Shown here piece after piece: positions 56,985 through 64,000 of a stretch of 64,000 bases of DNA (position 1 is the first letter of the stretch; each line of letters starts with the position of its first letter). The notes below the pieces were generated by a model that was given only the letters and a program-made list of their open reading frames with translations, was not told the origin of the DNA and did not search any database. The stretch is from the NCBI RefSeq assembly GCF_013385635.1, contig NZ_JACAPR010000002.1, positions 62,001 through 126,000 of the forward strand. The letters run 5' to 3'. A program made the position numbers and the translations under genes. Source of the DNA: Pseudomonas gingeri (GTDB lineage Bacteria > Pseudomonadota > Gammaproteobacteria > Pseudomonadales > Pseudomonadaceae).

Positions 56985-57415
56985 AGGGCGCACGTAATCC
57001 GGAACGCAGCCGGCCGGTGTCTGGCGGCCGGGTGCAGCACCCCAGGCTCAAGCTCGCGGTATGGCTGCTGCTCTGCGGGTTGCCCGGTTTCGGTGCGCTG
57101 AAGATGTGGCTGAGCGGTGGTGCTGCCTGGCCGCTGTGGGGCTATGGCGTCGCGAGCCTGCTAGCGTTCTTCCTCTACTGGAGCGACAAGCGCAAGGCAC
57201 GCAATGACACCTGGCGTACGCCGGAGAAGGTCCTGCACGGTGTCGAGTTGCTGGGTGGTTGGCCGGGAGCGCTGATCGCCCAGCAGGTGTTTCGGCACAA
57301 GACCCGCAAGCTGTCCTTCCAGTTGGTGTTCTGGTCCATCGTGCTGCTGCACCAGGTGTTCTGGATCGACCAACTGTTTCTCGGCGCGAGCCTGGTTCAC
57401 CTGTCGTTTCTATAG
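56981..57415 (+). CDS. DUF1294 membrane protein
   Basis: A 144-residue small membrane protein of the DUF1294 family, recognised by [52 protein letters not shown]. Some relatives carry an N-terminal cold-shock domain; this one has only a basic ~20-residue N-terminal tail. Translation is coupled to uppP through a four-base overlap. The function is unknown. Confidence 0.85.
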   Translation: MKGARNPERSRPVSGGRVQHPRLKLAVWLLLCGLPGFGALKMWLSGGAAWPLWGYGVASLLAFFLYWSDKRKARNDTWRTPEKVLHGVELLGGWPGALIAQQVFRHKTRKLSFQLVFWSIVLLHQVFWIDQLFLGASLVHLSFL

Positions 57416-57423
57416 CGGCAGGT

Positions 57424-57768
57424 CTATAGCAGCAGGCCGACCTGGGTGCGCTTGGGCAGCTTGCCGACCACCAGTTGATGGGAGCGCTTGAGCAGTTCCT
57501 GCAGTTCCCGGGCGCCCAGCGGATAGGGCGCCGTCATGGTGATCCAGTAGGCCCGGGCCAGATAAGGCGCGGGGCGGATGCCCGGACGGTCGATATGGCC
57601 GAGGAACAGATCCTTGTCGACCTTGAACGACAAAGTGTCGCCGCTCAGGTTGAGCAGGGCGAACATCTTCGTCCCGGCAATGGAAAACACCCGTACGCCG
57701 CCCCATTTGTAATCCTCGCGGGCGCCTGGCAGGTCAAGGCAGAAACGCGCAACCGCTTGCGAGTTCAT
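57424..57768 (-). CDS. MmcQ/YjbR family protein
   Basis: A 114-residue cytoplasmic protein of the MmcQ/YjbR double-wing family, recognised by CLDLPGAREDYKWGGVRVFSIAGTKMFALLNL and the C-terminal LLKRSHQLVVGKLPKRTQ. These small proteins have a DNA-binding-like fold but no established function. It follows the LysR gene at 57780-58688 by 11 bases on the same strand, so the two form an operon. Confidence 0.87.
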   Translation of the reverse strand: MNSQAVARFCLDLPGAREDYKWGGVRVFSIAGTKMFALLNLSGDTLSFKVDKDLFLGHIDRPGIRPAPYLARAYWITMTAPYPLGARELQELLKRSHQLVVGKLPKRTQVGLLL

Positions 57769-57779
57769 CGTTGCTTCTT

Positions 57780-58688
57780 TCACAGGGTCTTGTCTCCACA
57801 TCCCTTGAATACTTCGGCCAGGTGGTCGATCCAGGCCCGTACGGCCGGCAATACCCCGCGCCGATGGGGGTAGACAGCCTGCAGCCAGCCGCCGGGCAAC
57901 GACCATTCGGGCAGGATTTGCACGAAGGTACCATTGGCCAGTTCTTCCTCGCAGTACAACATGGGCAGTACGGTAAAGCCCAGGCCGGCCATTGCGCAGG
58001 CCTTGCGCACGACAAAATCGTCCACCCCCAGCCGCGCTTCGAGGCTCAACTCGCGTTTGTGCCCGTGCTCGTCCAGCAGGCTCAGGTGCACCAGGCGATC
58101 CGCCTCCAGGGCGCCGAGGATCGGCGCATCCTTGAGGTCGTCGAGGCTGTTGATCGGGTGTTTTTGCAAGAAGGCCGGTGTTGCCAGCATGAAGGTCTGC
58201 GCCTGGCGCAATCGTCGGGTCACCAGCAACGGGTCTTCATCGCCGTGTTCGCGAACCCGCAGGGCAACATCGATGCCCTCGGTCACCAGGTCGACGCGGC
58301 GGTTGACCATCAGCACCTCCAGCTGGACCAGCGGGTGCGCCGCGAGGAAGCTGGAAATCACCCAGGGCATGAACTCCTGGGCCAGTCCCACCGGGCACGA
58401 CACCCGCAGGCGCCCACGCGGTTCGCTGGACATGCTGGCCACGGCCTCATCGGCCATTTCCGCCTCCAGCAGCATGGCCTGGCAGTGGCGCAGGTAACGT
58501 TCGCCGACGGCGGTCAGTTTCAATTGCCGCGTGGTACGCTGCAGCAGCCTCGCGCCGAGGCGCTCTTCCAGTTCAGCGATACGCCGCGACAGGCGCGACT
58601 TGGGAATCCCCAGCAAACGCCCGGCGGCGGCGAAGCCACCGGCTTCCACCACCTTGGCGAAGTAGTAGAGATCGTTGAGGTCCTGCAT
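57780..58688 (-). CDS. LysR-family regulator, divergent from azoR
   Basis: A 302-residue LysR regulator with the N-terminal HTH (LNDLYYFAKVVEAGGFAAAGRLLGIPKSRLSRRIAELEERLGARLLQRTTRQLKLT) of the CrgA-like group and a C-terminal effector domain. The ATG at 58688 is preceded by GAGTGA. It is divergent from azoR with a gap of 129 bp that includes ATCGC-N7-GCGAT-like symmetry (about 58724-58742), a possible operator. It likely controls azoR in response to quinone or electrophile stress (inference). Confidence 0.9.
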   Translation of the reverse strand: MQDLNDLYYFAKVVEAGGFAAAGRLLGIPKSRLSRRIAELEERLGARLLQRTTRQLKLTAVGERYLRHCQAMLLEAEMADEAVASMSSEPRGRLRVSCPVGLAQEFMPWVISSFLAAHPLVQLEVLMVNRRVDLVTEGIDVALRVREHGDEDPLLVTRRLRQAQTFMLATPAFLQKHPINSLDDLKDAPILGALEADRLVHLSLLDEHGHKRELSLEARLGVDDFVVRKACAMAGLGFTVLPMLYCEEELANGTFVQILPEWSLPGGWLQAVYPHRRGVLPAVRAWIDHLAEVFKGCGDKTL

Positions 58689-58817
58689 GGTAATCACTCG
58701 GCTGTTCTATAGGTGGGACAAACTATCGCATTTTAAGCGACTAATCAGTTATTGGTTTCACAAGTAGGATTATCTCAACTTGATCGCCGAGTGGCGATCC
58801 TCACTTGGAGATCCCAC

Positions 58818-59429
58818 ATGAAACTCTTGCATATCGATTCCAGCATCCTCGGTGACAACTCGGCCTCGCGCCAACTGAGCCGTCGTGTGGTTGACGCCTG
58901 GCAGGCCGCCGAGCCTTCGAGCGTGGTGACTTACCGCGACCTGGCCAGCGACGCCATCAGCCACTTTTCCAGCCTGACCCTGGTTGCCGGCGGCACCGCT
59001 GCCGAACTGCGTGACGCGGCCCAGCGTCATGAAGCCGAGCTCAGCGTTTCGACCATCGAAGAGTTCCTCGCCGCCGATGCCATCGTAATCGCCGCGCCGA
59101 TGTACAACTTCACCATCCCGACCCAGCTCAAGGCCTGGATTGACCGCATCGCCGTGGCCGGCAAGACCTTCCGCTACACCGAAAACGGCCCTGAAGGCCT
59201 GGCCGGTGGCAAGAAGCTGGTGATCGTGTCCACCTCCGGTGGCCTGCATGTCGGCCAGCCGACCGGCGTGGCCCATGAAGATTACCTGAAGGTGCTGTTC
59301 GGTTTCCTCGGCATCACCGACATCGAATTCGTCCGCGCCCACGGCCTGGGCTACGGTGAGGAGGTTCGTGCCAAGGCCATGAGCGACGCCCAGGCACTGA
59401 TCAGCGACACTTTGTTCGCCGCGGCGTAA
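58818..59429 (+). CDS. azoR: FMN-dependent NADH:quinone/azo reductase AzoR
   Basis: A 203-residue flavodoxin-fold enzyme of the AzoR family: [21 protein letters not shown] at the FMN phosphate loop, [28 protein letters not shown], and STSGGLH. It reduces quinones and azo compounds by two electrons. GGAGAT precedes the ATG at 58818. An intrinsic terminator lies downstream at 59471-59516. Confidence 0.93.
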   Translation: MKLLHIDSSILGDNSASRQLSRRVVDAWQAAEPSSVVTYRDLASDAISHFSSLTLVAGGTAAELRDAAQRHEAELSVSTIEEFLAADAIVIAAPMYNFTIPTQLKAWIDRIAVAGKTFRYTENGPEGLAGGKKLVIVSTSGGLHVGQPTGVAHEDYLKVLFGFLGITDIEFVRAHGLGYGEEVRAKAMSDAQALISDTLFAAA

Positions 59430-59470
59430 AGCTTTTGTAAACGAGCAAGAAACTTCCGGTAACAAACACT

Positions 59471-59516
59471 AAACTCTGTACTCTGATCATGTGAATGATC
59501 AGGTACGGAGTTTTTT
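59471..59516 (+). terminator. Intrinsic terminator of azoR
   Basis: AAACTC..GTAC..TGATCAT pairs with ATGATCA..GTAC..GAGTTT around a GTGA loop, followed by six T residues. The stem has minor mismatches. Confidence 0.88.
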
Positions 59517-59698
59517 GCGTCTGCTGATCATGGTTTGGCGCGACTTATGCAGTCTTGTGCAATCAGGAGAGTAAGTGCTCTTCGGCATAGGCGCTCTGGA
59601 AAACCTCGAAAAGTCAGTCGAAGCCTCAGTGGAGCTTCAGTTTCAGGGAATGGCAGAGAAATTGGCTTGCTAATTACGCAGCAAAGGTGGGCATCCCC

Positions 59699-60730
59699 AT
59701 GATGCGTCTTTGTGCAGTGTTACTGATCTGTTTGTCCGGCAGCCTCATGACGGTGCAGGCAGCGCCCCCGGCTCATTGGAGCGTGGGTTTCCATCGCCTG
59801 ACGTTTCTTGATCCGCTGGATCTGCAGCCGATGAAGGCCATCGCCTTCTATCCGTCCACCGGCCGCGAGCAGCCGAGCAAGATCGGCGGCTACACCATCC
59901 AGGCCAGCGAAGATTCGCGTATCGCCATCGGCCGCTACCCGCTGCTGATGCTGTCCCATGGCAATACCGGTACGCCGCTGGCCCTGCATGACCTGGCAAC
60001 CTCGCTGGCGCGCAAGGGCTTTATCGTCGTGGCCGTGCTGCATCCCGGTGACAACTACAAGGACCACAGCCGCCTGGGGACCTTGAGCAACCTCTACGGC
60101 CGACCGATGCAGATTTCCGAGGCCATTACCGCCACCCTCGGCGATCCGATGCTGTCGCCGTTCGTCGAGGCGGAACAGGTCGGGGTGATCGGTTATTCCG
60201 CCGGCGGCGAAACCGCGTTGATTCTTTCGGGCGCGCAACCGAATCTGGATCGCCTGCGGCGCTATTGCCAGGAGCGTCCGGAAGACAAGGACGCCTGCAA
60301 TACCAAGGGCGAGTTGATCGTCGACCGCGACGACCTGCAGCCGGTTGCCGATCCGCGGGTGCATGCCCTGATGCTGATGGCGCCGCTGGGCCTGATGTTC
60401 GGTCGTCACACCCTGGCCGATGTGCATGTGCCGGTGCTGATGTACAGCGGCGACGGCGACAAGCTGGTGTTCCCCGACAAGAACGCCGCGGCCCTGGCCC
60501 GCAAGCTGCCTGTGGCGCCGCAGTTCAAGATGATCGCCGGGGCCGGGCACTTCGTGTTCATGGCGCCCTGCAGCGAAGAGCAGCTCAAGGCCACGCCAGG
60601 CCTGTGTACCGATCCTGAAGGGGTCAACCGCGTGGATATCCACCGCGACCTGATCTCCGAGGCCGGACGTTTCTTCAGCAAGACCCTCAGCGTGCCGAAT
60701 CGCGGCGGTATGCAGACCGCCGATCAATGA
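59699..60730 (+). CDS. Secreted alpha/beta hydrolase (dienelactone-hydrolase-like)
   Basis: A 343-residue hydrolase. A signal peptide (MMRLCAVLLICLSGSLMTVQA) sends it to the periplasm. The nucleophile elbow is GYSAGG with Ser167, and the C-terminal catalytic His is in GAGHFVFMAPC. Four cysteines in its second half probably form disulfides. Substrate is unknown; a periplasmic esterase/lipase-like activity is plausible. The start at 59699 follows AAGG. Confidence 0.82.
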   Translation: MMRLCAVLLICLSGSLMTVQAAPPAHWSVGFHRLTFLDPLDLQPMKAIAFYPSTGREQPSKIGGYTIQASEDSRIAIGRYPLLMLSHGNTGTPLALHDLATSLARKGFIVVAVLHPGDNYKDHSRLGTLSNLYGRPMQISEAITATLGDPMLSPFVEAEQVGVIGYSAGGETALILSGAQPNLDRLRRYCQERPEDKDACNTKGELIVDRDDLQPVADPRVHALMLMAPLGLMFGRHTLADVHVPVLMYSGDGDKLVFPDKNAAALARKLPVAPQFKMIAGAGHFVFMAPCSEEQLKATPGLCTDPEGVNRVDIHRDLISEAGRFFSKTLSVPNRGGMQTADQ

Positions 60731-60731
60731 C

Positions 60732-61925
60732 TCAGCGTGCTACCGGGCGACGCGCCAGCAGCACGGTGACGGACAGGCCGGTGATCGACAGCAGCGCCGC
60801 GGTGAAGAAAATCCACGCATAGCCCAGGTTCAACGCCACCGCGCCCATCACCGGACCGGCGATGGCCAGCGCCAGGTCGAAAAACACCGCGTAGGCACTC
60901 AGTCCCGCACCGCGGCTGGAGTTCGGCACCTGGCGGATGGCTTCCACGCCGATGGCCGGGTACACCAGGGACAGGCCGAACCCGGCCAGCCCGGCCCCGG
61001 TCAGCGCCACCGCGGTGGACGGTGACAGCCAGAGCAGGGCCAGGCCCAGGGTTTCGATACTCATGCAGGCAATCGCCACCTTGAAGCCGCCGAAGCGGTT
61101 GATGCTGCCGATAAAGAACAGCCGCGCGAGGATGAAGCAGGTGCCGAAGACCGTCAGGCAATAGGCCGCGCCGATCCAGCCGCGACTGATGTAGAACAGG
61201 GTGATAAAGGTGGTCAGGGTGCCGTAGCCGATGGACGCCAGGGTCAGGCTCGCGCCATAGGGCGCAATGCGTCCGAACACTGCCCAGAAGGGCAGGCGTT
61301 CGCCACGAATCACCGGCACCGAGGGTTTGTTGCGGATCAGCAGCAGGGCTCCGGCGGCCAGCGTCGACAGGGCGATGCCGAGGCTGGAGAAACCATGCTC
61401 GGCAACCATCAGCACGCCCAGCGGCGCACCGATGGCGATGGCGCCGTAGGAAGCGATACCGTTCCAGGAAATCACCCGGGCGGTCTGCTCGGCGCCGACC
61501 TGGCCGATCCCCCAACTGATGGTACCCACGCCGATCAGGCCCTGGGCAACCCCCAGCAGCAAGCGTCCGAGAATCAGGATGGCCAGGCTCAGCAGGGGCA
61601 GGTGCTGCACCAGTGTCGACAGCAGGGTCAGCCCGCCGCTGAGGACGATCCCCGACAGGCCATAGATGATCGCACGCTTGGTGCCGACGCTGTCGGCCAT
61701 GCGCCCGGCCATGGGCCGGCTGAGCAGCGTGGCCAGGTACTGCGAACCGATGGTCAGCCCGGCGATCACCGCACTGAAGCCCAGTTGCTCATGCACATAG
61801 CCGGGCAAGACCGCGATCGGCAGGCCGATGCAGAGAAAGGCGACAAAGGTGTAGAAGACGATGGAAACGATTTGCAGGGTGACGGTCAGGTTGCCGGGCT
61901 GGCGGGGAGGTTGCTGGGCGGACAT
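60732..61925 (-). CDS. MFS transporter, YfcJ/YhhS-like
   Basis: A 397-residue major facilitator with twelve helices. The block GLPIAVLPGYVHEQLGFSAVIAGLTIGSQYLATLLSRPMAGRMADSVGTKRAIIYGL belongs to the YhhS/YfcJ (UPF0226) subgroup, whose members are thought to export arabinose-like sugars or drugs; the substrate is uncertain. It is convergent with the alpha/beta hydrolase gene, with one base between stops. Confidence 0.87.
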   Translation of the reverse strand: MSAQQPPRQPGNLTVTLQIVSIVFYTFVAFLCIGLPIAVLPGYVHEQLGFSAVIAGLTIGSQYLATLLSRPMAGRMADSVGTKRAIIYGLSGIVLSGGLTLLSTLVQHLPLLSLAILILGRLLLGVAQGLIGVGTISWGIGQVGAEQTARVISWNGIASYGAIAIGAPLGVLMVAEHGFSSLGIALSTLAAGALLLIRNKPSVPVIRGERLPFWAVFGRIAPYGASLTLASIGYGTLTTFITLFYISRGWIGAAYCLTVFGTCFILARLFFIGSINRFGGFKVAIACMSIETLGLALLWLSPSTAVALTGAGLAGFGLSLVYPAIGVEAIRQVPNSSRGAGLSAYAVFFDLALAIAGPVMGAVALNLGYAWIFFTAALLSITGLSVTVLLARRPVAR

Positions 61926-62039
61926 GAGGGCTCGTTCGCGGGCGGGCGGTTGGAGAGCTTCATCATGGCGGGCCGGAGGGATAAAAGAAAGCAGGCTAAC
62001 TAATTTTCTGCCGGCCTTTTAACGAAAGAGCGGTGTGTT

Positions 62040-62147
62040 GATCGTTCCCACGCTCCAGCGTGGGAATGCCTCTCTGGACGCTCTGCGTCCGCTTCTGTGA
62101 CGCCGAGCGTCACGGGCTGCATTCCCACGCGGAGCGTGGGAACGATC
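62040..62147. repeat. Multi-stem intergenic palindrome, copy D
   Basis: The best-preserved ~108-bp copy: outer GATCGTTCCCACGC / GCGTGGGAACGATC; inner hairpins GGACGC-TCT-GCGTCC and GTGACGC-CGA-GCGTCAC; plus GTGGGAATGC / GCATTCCCAC. Together these can form a cloverleaf. It is located between the MFS gene promoter and the ABC-F stop. Confidence 0.85.
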
Positions 62148-62164
62148 AGGGTGATGAGCGTTTT

Positions 62165-63754
62165 TTAGAAGACTACGCCCTGGCTGCGCAGGTAGTCGTC
62201 ATAGGTGCCGCTGAAGTCGATCACGCCGCTCGGGCTCAGCTCGATGATGCGGGTGGCCAGGGACGAGACGAATTCGCGGTCGTGGCTGACGAAGATCAGC
62301 GTGCCCGGGTAGTTTTCCAGCGCGAGGTTGAGCGCCTCGATGGATTCCATGTCCAGGTGGTTGGTCGGTTCGTCCATCACCAGCACGTTGGGCTTTTGCA
62401 GGATCAGCTTGCCGAACAGCATGCGGCCTTGCTCACCACCGGAAATCACCTTGACCGACTTGAGGATCTCGTCGTTGGAGAACAGCATGCGGCCAAGGGT
62501 GCCGCGCACCAGTTGCTCGCCGCCCTGGGTCCATTGACCCATCCAGTCGAACAGGTTGACGTCGTCTTCGAAGTCATGGGCGTGGTCCTGGGCGTAGTAG
62601 CCCAGTTCGGCGGCGTCGGTCCATTTCACGGTGCCGGCGTCCGGGGTCAGTTCGTTGACCAGGGTGCGCAGCAGGGTGGTCTTGCCGATACCGTTCGGGC
62701 CGATGATCGCCACGCGCTCGCCGGCTTCGACGGTGAAGCTGAAGTCCTTGAACAACGGGACGCCATCAAAGCCCTTGGCCATATGCTCGACGATGACCGC
62801 CTGGCGATGCAGCTTCTTGGTCTGTTCGAAGCGGATGAACGGGCTGACGCGGCTTGATGGCTTGACCTCGGCCAGCTGGATCTTGTCGATCTGCTTGGCG
62901 CGGGAGGTGGCCTGCTTGGCTTTCGAGGCGTTGGCCGAGAAGCGGCTGACGAACGATTGCAGTTCGGAAATCTGCGCCTTCTTCTTGGCGTTGTCCGACA
63001 GCAGTTGTTCGCGCGACTGGGTCGCCACGGTCATGTATTCGTCGTAGTTGCCCGGGAACAGGCGCAGCTCGCCGTAATCCAGGTCAGCCATGTGCGTGCA
63101 CACGCTGTTCAGGAAGTGACGGTCGTGAGAGATGATGATCATCAGGCTGGAGCGCTGGGTCAGGATGTTTTCCAGCCAGCGGATGGTGTTGATGTCCAGG
63201 TGGTTGGTCGGCTCGTCGAGGAGCAGTACTTCCGGATCGGAGAACAGCGCCTGGGCCAGCAATACGCGCAGTTTCCAGCCAGGGGACACCTCGCTCATCG
63301 GGCCGAAGTGCTGCTCGATGCCGATACCCAGGCCCAGCAACAGTTCGCCGGCACGGGATTCGGCGGTGTAGCCGTCCATCTCGGCGAACTCGGTTTCCAG
63401 CTCGGCCACGGCCATACCGTCTTCTTCGGTCATTTCCGGCAGCGAGTAGATGCGGTCGCGCTCGGCCTTGACCTTCCACAGCTCTTCGTGCCCCATGATC
63501 ACGGTGTCGATCACGCTGAATTCTTCGTAGGCGAACTGATCCTGGCGCAGTTTACCCAGGCGCACGTTCGGCTCCAGCATGACCTGGCCGCCGGATGGCT
63601 CGAGGTCGCCGCCGAGGATTTTCATGAACGTGGACTTGCCGCACCCGTTGGCGCCGATCAGGCCGTAGCGGTTACCACCGCCGAATTTGACCGAAACGTT
63701 CTCGAAGAGCGGCTTGGCGCCGAACTGCATGGTGATGTTAGCTGTGGAGATCAA
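62165..63754 (-). CDS. ybiT: ABC-F family ATPase, YbiT-like
   Basis: A 529-residue soluble protein with two ABC domains: first Walker [10 protein letters not shown] (34-42) and second GPNGIGKTT, each with [20 protein letters not shown] Walker B. A charged linker joins them, with no membrane segments, as in ABC-F translation factors. The first signature motif is VSPGW instead of LSGGQ, as in YbiT-type proteins, whereas the second is ISGGE. It probably acts on ribosomes during translation or its stalling. It starts with TTG at 63754 after AGGTAAG, just downstream of a small ORF. Confidence 0.9.
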   Translation of the reverse strand: MISTANITMQFGAKPLFENVSVKFGGGNRYGLIGANGCGKSTFMKILGGDLEPSGGQVMLEPNVRLGKLRQDQFAYEEFSVIDTVIMGHEELWKVKAERDRIYSLPEMTEEDGMAVAELETEFAEMDGYTAESRAGELLLGLGIGIEQHFGPMSEVSPGWKLRVLLAQALFSDPEVLLLDEPTNHLDINTIRWLENILTQRSSLMIIISHDRHFLNSVCTHMADLDYGELRLFPGNYDEYMTVATQSREQLLSDNAKKKAQISELQSFVSRFSANASKAKQATSRAKQIDKIQLAEVKPSSRVSPFIRFEQTKKLHRQAVIVEHMAKGFDGVPLFKDFSFTVEAGERVAIIGPNGIGKTTLLRTLVNELTPDAGTVKWTDAAELGYYAQDHAHDFEDDVNLFDWMGQWTQGGEQLVRGTLGRMLFSNDEILKSVKVISGGEQGRMLFGKLILQKPNVLVMDEPTNHLDMESIEALNLALENYPGTLIFVSHDREFVSSLATRIIELSPSGVIDFSGTYDDYLRSQGVVF

Positions 63755-63759
63755 GGAGC

Positions 63760-63939
63760 TTACCTATCAATAACTGAACTGTGGCCGGAGGCTGCAGATA
63801 CCCGTTCGATACCCTTTTGCAACGTTTCCGGCTCGCTCCAACCGGAGCGTGAGGTTATCCAGCGGGCATAAGTCGACAGCAAGCTGCGCGCGTACAGGCC
63901 GAGTTGCCGTGATGTGAATGCGGGGTGGGTGCCAGACAT
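63760..63939 (-). CDS. Small conserved-looking ORF upstream of ABC-F
   Basis: A 59-codon frame beginning [20 protein letters not shown], ending SSVIDR before TAA at 63760-63762. It sits five bases before the TTG start of the ABC-F gene, on the same strand, and could couple its translation. Codon use is G/C-ending in places but mixed. A modest ribosome site AGATGAA precedes the ATG. I cannot assign a function. Support rests on position and length only. Confidence 0.5.
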   Translation of the reverse strand: MSGTHPAFTSRQLGLYARSLLSTYARWITSRSGWSEPETLQKGIERVSAASGHSSVIDR

Positions 63940-64000
63940 TTCATCTATTGTCGCATACGTGAGACGACAGTTATATGGCGGCTGATCGTTGATTCGGCGC

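Noticed and set aside
55905..57440. The 16-bp sequence GGTCTATAGCAGCAGG at about 55906 and 57422
   Set aside because: One copy is the coding end of the YjbR-family gene, and there is no other similarity around the two; probably coincidence rather than an attachment site.
62165..63754. The degenerate first signature (VSPGW) in the ABC-F protein as a sign of inactivation
   Set aside because: A PGW-type first signature is, to my knowledge, usual for the YbiT subgroup, and both Walker A and B pairs are intact.

Overview
The window reads as chromosomal DNA of a Pseudomonas, most likely from the P. fluorescens species complex. This rests on the uniformly high GC with G/C-ending codons, the MuxABC-OpmB efflux operon, a complete fapABCDEF functional-amyloid operon, and intergenic palindromes of the fluorescens-group type. 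The species call is inference. I see no rRNA, tRNA, CRISPR array, prophage or insertion sequence; the region looks like ordinary backbone with small accessory modules.

Layout. 0-6 kb: truncated pstS, an SDR oxidoreductase, small conserved proteins, two lipoproteins, a UPF0149 protein, a D-cysteine desulfhydrase-like PLP enzyme and wrbA. 6.2-13.3 kb: a coherent catabolic/detoxification block with a DUF485/ActP-type symporter pair, an atypical cytochrome b561, a nitronate monooxygenase, a LysR regulator, a MOSC protein and a CoA-acylating (methyl)malonate-semialdehyde dehydrogenase. A near-identical ~35-bp element containing ATCATTTTACATGAT precedes the first and last operons, so the block is probably one LysR regulon. 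13.3-20.9 kb: aldo/keto reductase, an MFS-CdaR-glycerate kinase cluster, a SulP transporter and nicotinamidase. 21.0-23.6 kb: a four-gene operon of cytochrome b561, periplasmic TPR protein, ECF sigma factor and anti-sigma factor, with a similar promoter-like motif before each of the first two genes. 23.7-28.2 kb: DUF1348 protein, TetR regulator, chemoreceptor, phosphatidylserine synthase. 28.5-32.8 kb: Fur-box-preceded iron uptake operon efeU-efeO-efeB plus an extra EfeO-like M75 protein. 33-36.5 kb: aspartate racemase/AraC pair and tandemly duplicated tpx genes. 36.7-45.7 kb: muxABC-opmB. 46.3-52.8 kb: a sigma-54 activator gene convergent with the fap operon, which has a -24/-12 type promoter and an internal terminator between fapC and fapD. 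53-64 kb: pnuC and nicotinamide-riboside kinase, chemoreceptor, uppP, DUF1294, LysR/YjbR, azoR, alpha/beta hydrolase, MFS and an ABC-F ATPase.

The best candidates for undescribed biology are the LysR-linked nitronate block (nitronate to malonate semialdehyde to acetyl-CoA is the inferred route), the cytochrome b561-TPR-ECF operon whose sigma gene appears to start at ATC, and the local control features and His-rich segments of the fap amyloid system. Four ~90-110 bp multi-stem palindromic repeats and two REPIN-like repeats lie in intergenic gaps.
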